Positions 61,937-64,000 of a stretch of DNA of 64,000 nt are shown here, piece after piece (positions within the stretch are counted from its first letter, which is position 1; each line of letters starts with the position of its first letter). The position numbers were made by a program, and so were the translations under genes. The notes beneath the pieces are model-generated. The model was not told the DNA's origin. It did no database searches and saw only the letters and a list, made by a program, of their open reading frames with translations. Source of the stretch: Variovorax atrisoli 110B (GTDB lineage Bacteria; Pseudomonadota; Gammaproteobacteria; Burkholderiales; Burkholderiaceae_C). Location: positions 250,295-314,294 of the forward strand of contig NZ_KB907452.1 in the NCBI RefSeq assembly GCF_000382045.1, given 5' to 3'.

Positions 61937-63418
61937 CTAGCTAGCGCTGCCCCGCGTCAGCATCCGCCCCGCGCGCGCGAGCACCCGGGCCTCGGGCTCG
62001 CCGCCGCGATAGGCCAGGACGCCGTTCACGAACACCCGCTCCACGCCCAGGCTCACGCCGTGCGGCTGGTCGTATGTGGCGGTGTCGGCGATGGTCTCGG
62101 GGTCGAACACCACCACGTCGGCCATGGTGCCGGCGCGCAACAGGCCGCGGTCGGCGATGCGCAGGTTGCGCGCGGTCATGCCGGTCATCTTGTACACCGC
62201 CTGCTCCAGCGTGAAGAGCCGTCGCTGGCGCCAGTAGCGTGCGAACACGCGCGGAAAGGCACCCCACAGGCGCGGATGCGGATGGCGGTCGTGCGGCAGG
62301 CCGTCGCTGCCGATCATGGTGAGCGGGTGCGAGATGACGCGCTCCACGTCCTCCTCCTGCATCTGGAAGTAGCAGGCGCCGCCGGGCTTCAGCCTCAGGC
62401 AGGCCTCCTGCTCGCTCACACCCCACTCGCGCGCGATGTCGGAGACCAGCCGCCCCGTCATCTCCGGATGCGGATCGGACCAGGTCAGCAGCACGTCGAT
62501 CACGCCATCCACCAGGTCCTCGCGCAGCACGGTGGAGCCGGCCACATAGGGGTACACGTCCATCGCGATCTTCTGGCGCTGCGCGAGCGACTCGATCAGC
62601 GGCAGCGTCTCCTTCGTGCGGCCCCAGTTGGCGGGGCCCGCGCACTTGTGGTGCGAGATCACCAGCGGCACGCCGGCCTCGAAGGCACAGTCGCCGGCCT
62701 CGTGCAGCGCCTCGATGATCTGTTGCATCTCGCTGCGCAGGTGCGTGGCGTAGACACCGCCGTGGCGGCTGACCACGCGCGCCAGCGCGGTCACCTCCTC
62801 CGCGGGCGCCGCGAAGGCTTCTTCATAGAACAGGCCCGAGGACATGCCGTGCGCCCCGTCGGCCATACAGCCGTCGAGCAGCGCTTCCATGCGCGCCAGC
62901 TCTTCGGCATCGGCGGGACGGTCCAGCGCCTGCATGGCGGCGAAGCGCAGCGTGGTGTGGCCGACCAGCGCGGCCACGTTGAGCGCGGGCTGCGTCTCAT
63001 CGACTGCGGCGCGGTACTCGGCCATGGTCGCGTGCCGGAACGAATCGGCGCCCAGCAGCGTGAGCGGCGGCAGCGACTGCGGCGTGCGGTACGGCGCCAG
63101 CGAGATGCCGCAGTTGCCCGTCACCACCGTGGTGATGCCCTGCGACACCTTCGGCAGGCACAGCGGGTCGCGCAGCACGATGGCGTCGTCGTGCGTGTGC
63201 GCATCGATGAAGCCGGGGGCGATCACCTTCGCGCGGCAGTCGACCACCTCGACGTCTGCCAGCGCCAGGCCATCGGGCAGCCGCCCGCGCAGGCCCTCGC
63301 CCAGCGCGACGATGCGGTCGCCCTGCAGCAGCACGTCGCCCGGCCACGAAGGGCCGCCCGAGCCGTCGACCACCAGGCCGGCCTCCAGCAGCACGGCCTT
63401 CTTGTTGTCTTCGCTCAC
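61937..63418 (-). CDS. N-acyl-D-amino-acid deacylase (amidohydrolase family)
   Basis: A 493-residue enzyme. Metal-site motifs are visible in PGFIDAHTHDD, the cysteine/histidine regions VTGNCGISLAPY and VISHHKCAG, and IGSDGLPHDRHPHPRLWG. The family removes acyl groups from N-acyl-D-amino acids. The start is GTG (MSEDNKKAVLLE), overlapping the TGA of the upstream RpiR gene as GTGA, so the two are translationally coupled. No good ATG precedes it. Confidence 0.9.
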   Translation of the reverse strand: MSEDNKKAVLLEAGLVVDGSGGPSWPGDVLLQGDRIVALGEGLRGRLPDGLALADVEVVDCRAKVIAPGFIDAHTHDDAIVLRDPLCLPKVSQGITTVVTGNCGISLAPYRTPQSLPPLTLLGADSFRHATMAEYRAAVDETQPALNVAALVGHTTLRFAAMQALDRPADAEELARMEALLDGCMADGAHGMSSGLFYEEAFAAPAEEVTALARVVSRHGGVYATHLRSEMQQIIEALHEAGDCAFEAGVPLVISHHKCAGPANWGRTKETLPLIESLAQRQKIAMDVYPYVAGSTVLREDLVDGVIDVLLTWSDPHPEMTGRLVSDIAREWGVSEQEACLRLKPGGACYFQMQEEDVERVISHPLTMIGSDGLPHDRHPHPRLWGAFPRVFARYWRQRRLFTLEQAVYKMTGMTARNLRIADRGLLRAGTMADVVVFDPETIADTATYDQPHGVSLGVERVFVNGVLAYRGGEPEARVLARAGRMLTRGSAS

Positions 63419-64000
63419 GATGCGCTCCCTCCATCGTTCACGCCGCCGCCGTCCCAGCTCTGCAGCGGATGCGTGGTGGCGTCGATGCCATGGCGCTGGA
63501 AGGCCTCGCGCGCACGCTGCAGGCGCTGCACCGCGGGCTCGCCGCGGCGCTGGGCCACCAGCACGGTGAGGATCTCGATGACCGTGAGGTGCGTGAGGTA
63601 GGCGTCGATGCCCACGTGCATCACCGCGTCGTCGGGCACCGACAGGCCCAGCAGGAAGTCGGCCCTGGCCGCGAGCGCCGTGCCCGGCCGCGTGAGCGCG
63701 ACCACCTTGGCGCCCTGCCCGCGCGCGATGTCCACCGCATCGAGCAGCGAGGGCATGCCGCCCACGTGCGAGATGGCGATGACCACGCCGCCCGGCCGCT
63801 GCGCCGCGCCGGCCACCTGCTGCAGGTGGTAGTCGGCCCATGCGTTGGCCGACAGGCCCAGGCGGAAGAGCCGCGCCTGCAGGTCGTTGGCCATGAACCA
63901 CGAGGTGGCGCCCGCGCCGTACAGGTCGACGTGCGGCGCCGCCGCGATCGCCGCCACGGCGCCGTCGAGCACCTGCATGTCGAGCTGGCCGCGCACGCCC
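63415..64000 (-). CDS. MurR/RpiR-family regulator, C-terminal part (partial)
   Basis: The frame runs off the window; 195 codons of the C-terminal part are visible. It is a SIS domain (APHVDLYGAGATSWFMANDL; GGVVIAISHVGGMPSLLDAV), which in RpiR regulators binds sugar phosphates. The N-terminal helix-turn-helix lies outside. The coupled deacylase suggests control of D-amino acid or amino-sugar (cell-wall fragment) use. A stand-alone SIS isomerase cannot be excluded from this fragment. Confidence 0.8.
   Translation of the reverse strand, partial: GVRGQLDMQVLDGAVAAIAAAPHVDLYGAGATSWFMANDLQARLFRLGLSANAWADYHLQQVAGAAQRPGGVVIAISHVGGMPSLLDAVDIARGQGAKVVALTRPGTALAARADFLLGLSVPDDAVMHVGIDAYLTHLTVIEILTVLVAQRRGEPAVQRLQRAREAFQRHGIDATTHPLQSWDGGGVNDGGSAS

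Overview
The window reads as chromosomal DNA of a high-GC betaproteobacterium of the Comamonadaceae, most like Variovorax. This is inferred from gene content and codon bias: Bug/TctC-type binding proteins, a TctAB carrier, a paa operon carrying its own branched-chain-type ABC importer, LysR-rich gene pairs and strong GC3 preference. No rRNA, tRNA, CRISPR array, insertion sequence or prophage was recognised.

Layout. 0-9.8 kb: tail of a Na/Pi cotransporter, an SBF-like symporter, a single-domain response regulator, quinone oxidoreductase, two EamA exporters, a divergent SDR, a gamma-glutamyltransferase, a Bug binding protein and a divergent LysR regulator. 9.9-16.8 kb: TctAB carrier, an orphan GspE/PilB-type ATPase with a spermidine-synthase-like protein and a DNA-deoxyinosine glycosylase, a secreted Lys-rich protein made of 11-residue repeats, and TatD. 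16.9-21.1 kb: PDZ-less S1C protease and a MoxR/DUF58/VWA operon. 21.1-37.6 kb: the aerobic phenylacetate block, paaR and paaY on one strand and paaGIKABCDE on the other, followed by a four-gene ABC importer with a LivM-LivG fusion, then paaZ, an SDR and a small membrane methyltransferase. A PaaR-like operator overlaps the predicted start of transcription of paaG.

37.7-43.7 kb: an Ala-rich secreted protein and a PAP2 phosphatase/ArnC-like/ArnT-like/ChbG cassette that probably remodels a surface glycolipid; then a flavin reductase. 43.7-47.7 kb: TerC-CBS protein and an EF-G-like GTPase with a degenerate catalytic centre. 47.7-55.3 kb: a strongly structured leader before a small orphan gene, then a stress-type run (two DUF421 proteins, cysteine hydrolase, two SDRs, hemerythrin, small membrane protein, pyruvate-oxidase-like TPP enzyme). 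55.3-64 kb: DUF4337 protein, SulP transporter, class V PLP enzyme with a polar amino-acid binding protein and a divergent LysR regulator, N-acyl-D-amino-acid deacylase and the C-terminal part of an RpiR/SIS regulator cut by the window edge.

The most interesting non-coding signal is a dispersed element of about 90-100 bp present five times. Every copy starts within about 0-18 nt of a stop codon, in the sense of the gene it follows, and four copies lie between co-directional genes. One is flanked by a perfect 17-bp direct repeat at the moxR/DUF58 junction. Other items worth a check are the 11-mer-repeat protein, the structured leader at 47.8-48.0 kb, and a 32-codon leader frame whose stop overlaps the PAP2 start.
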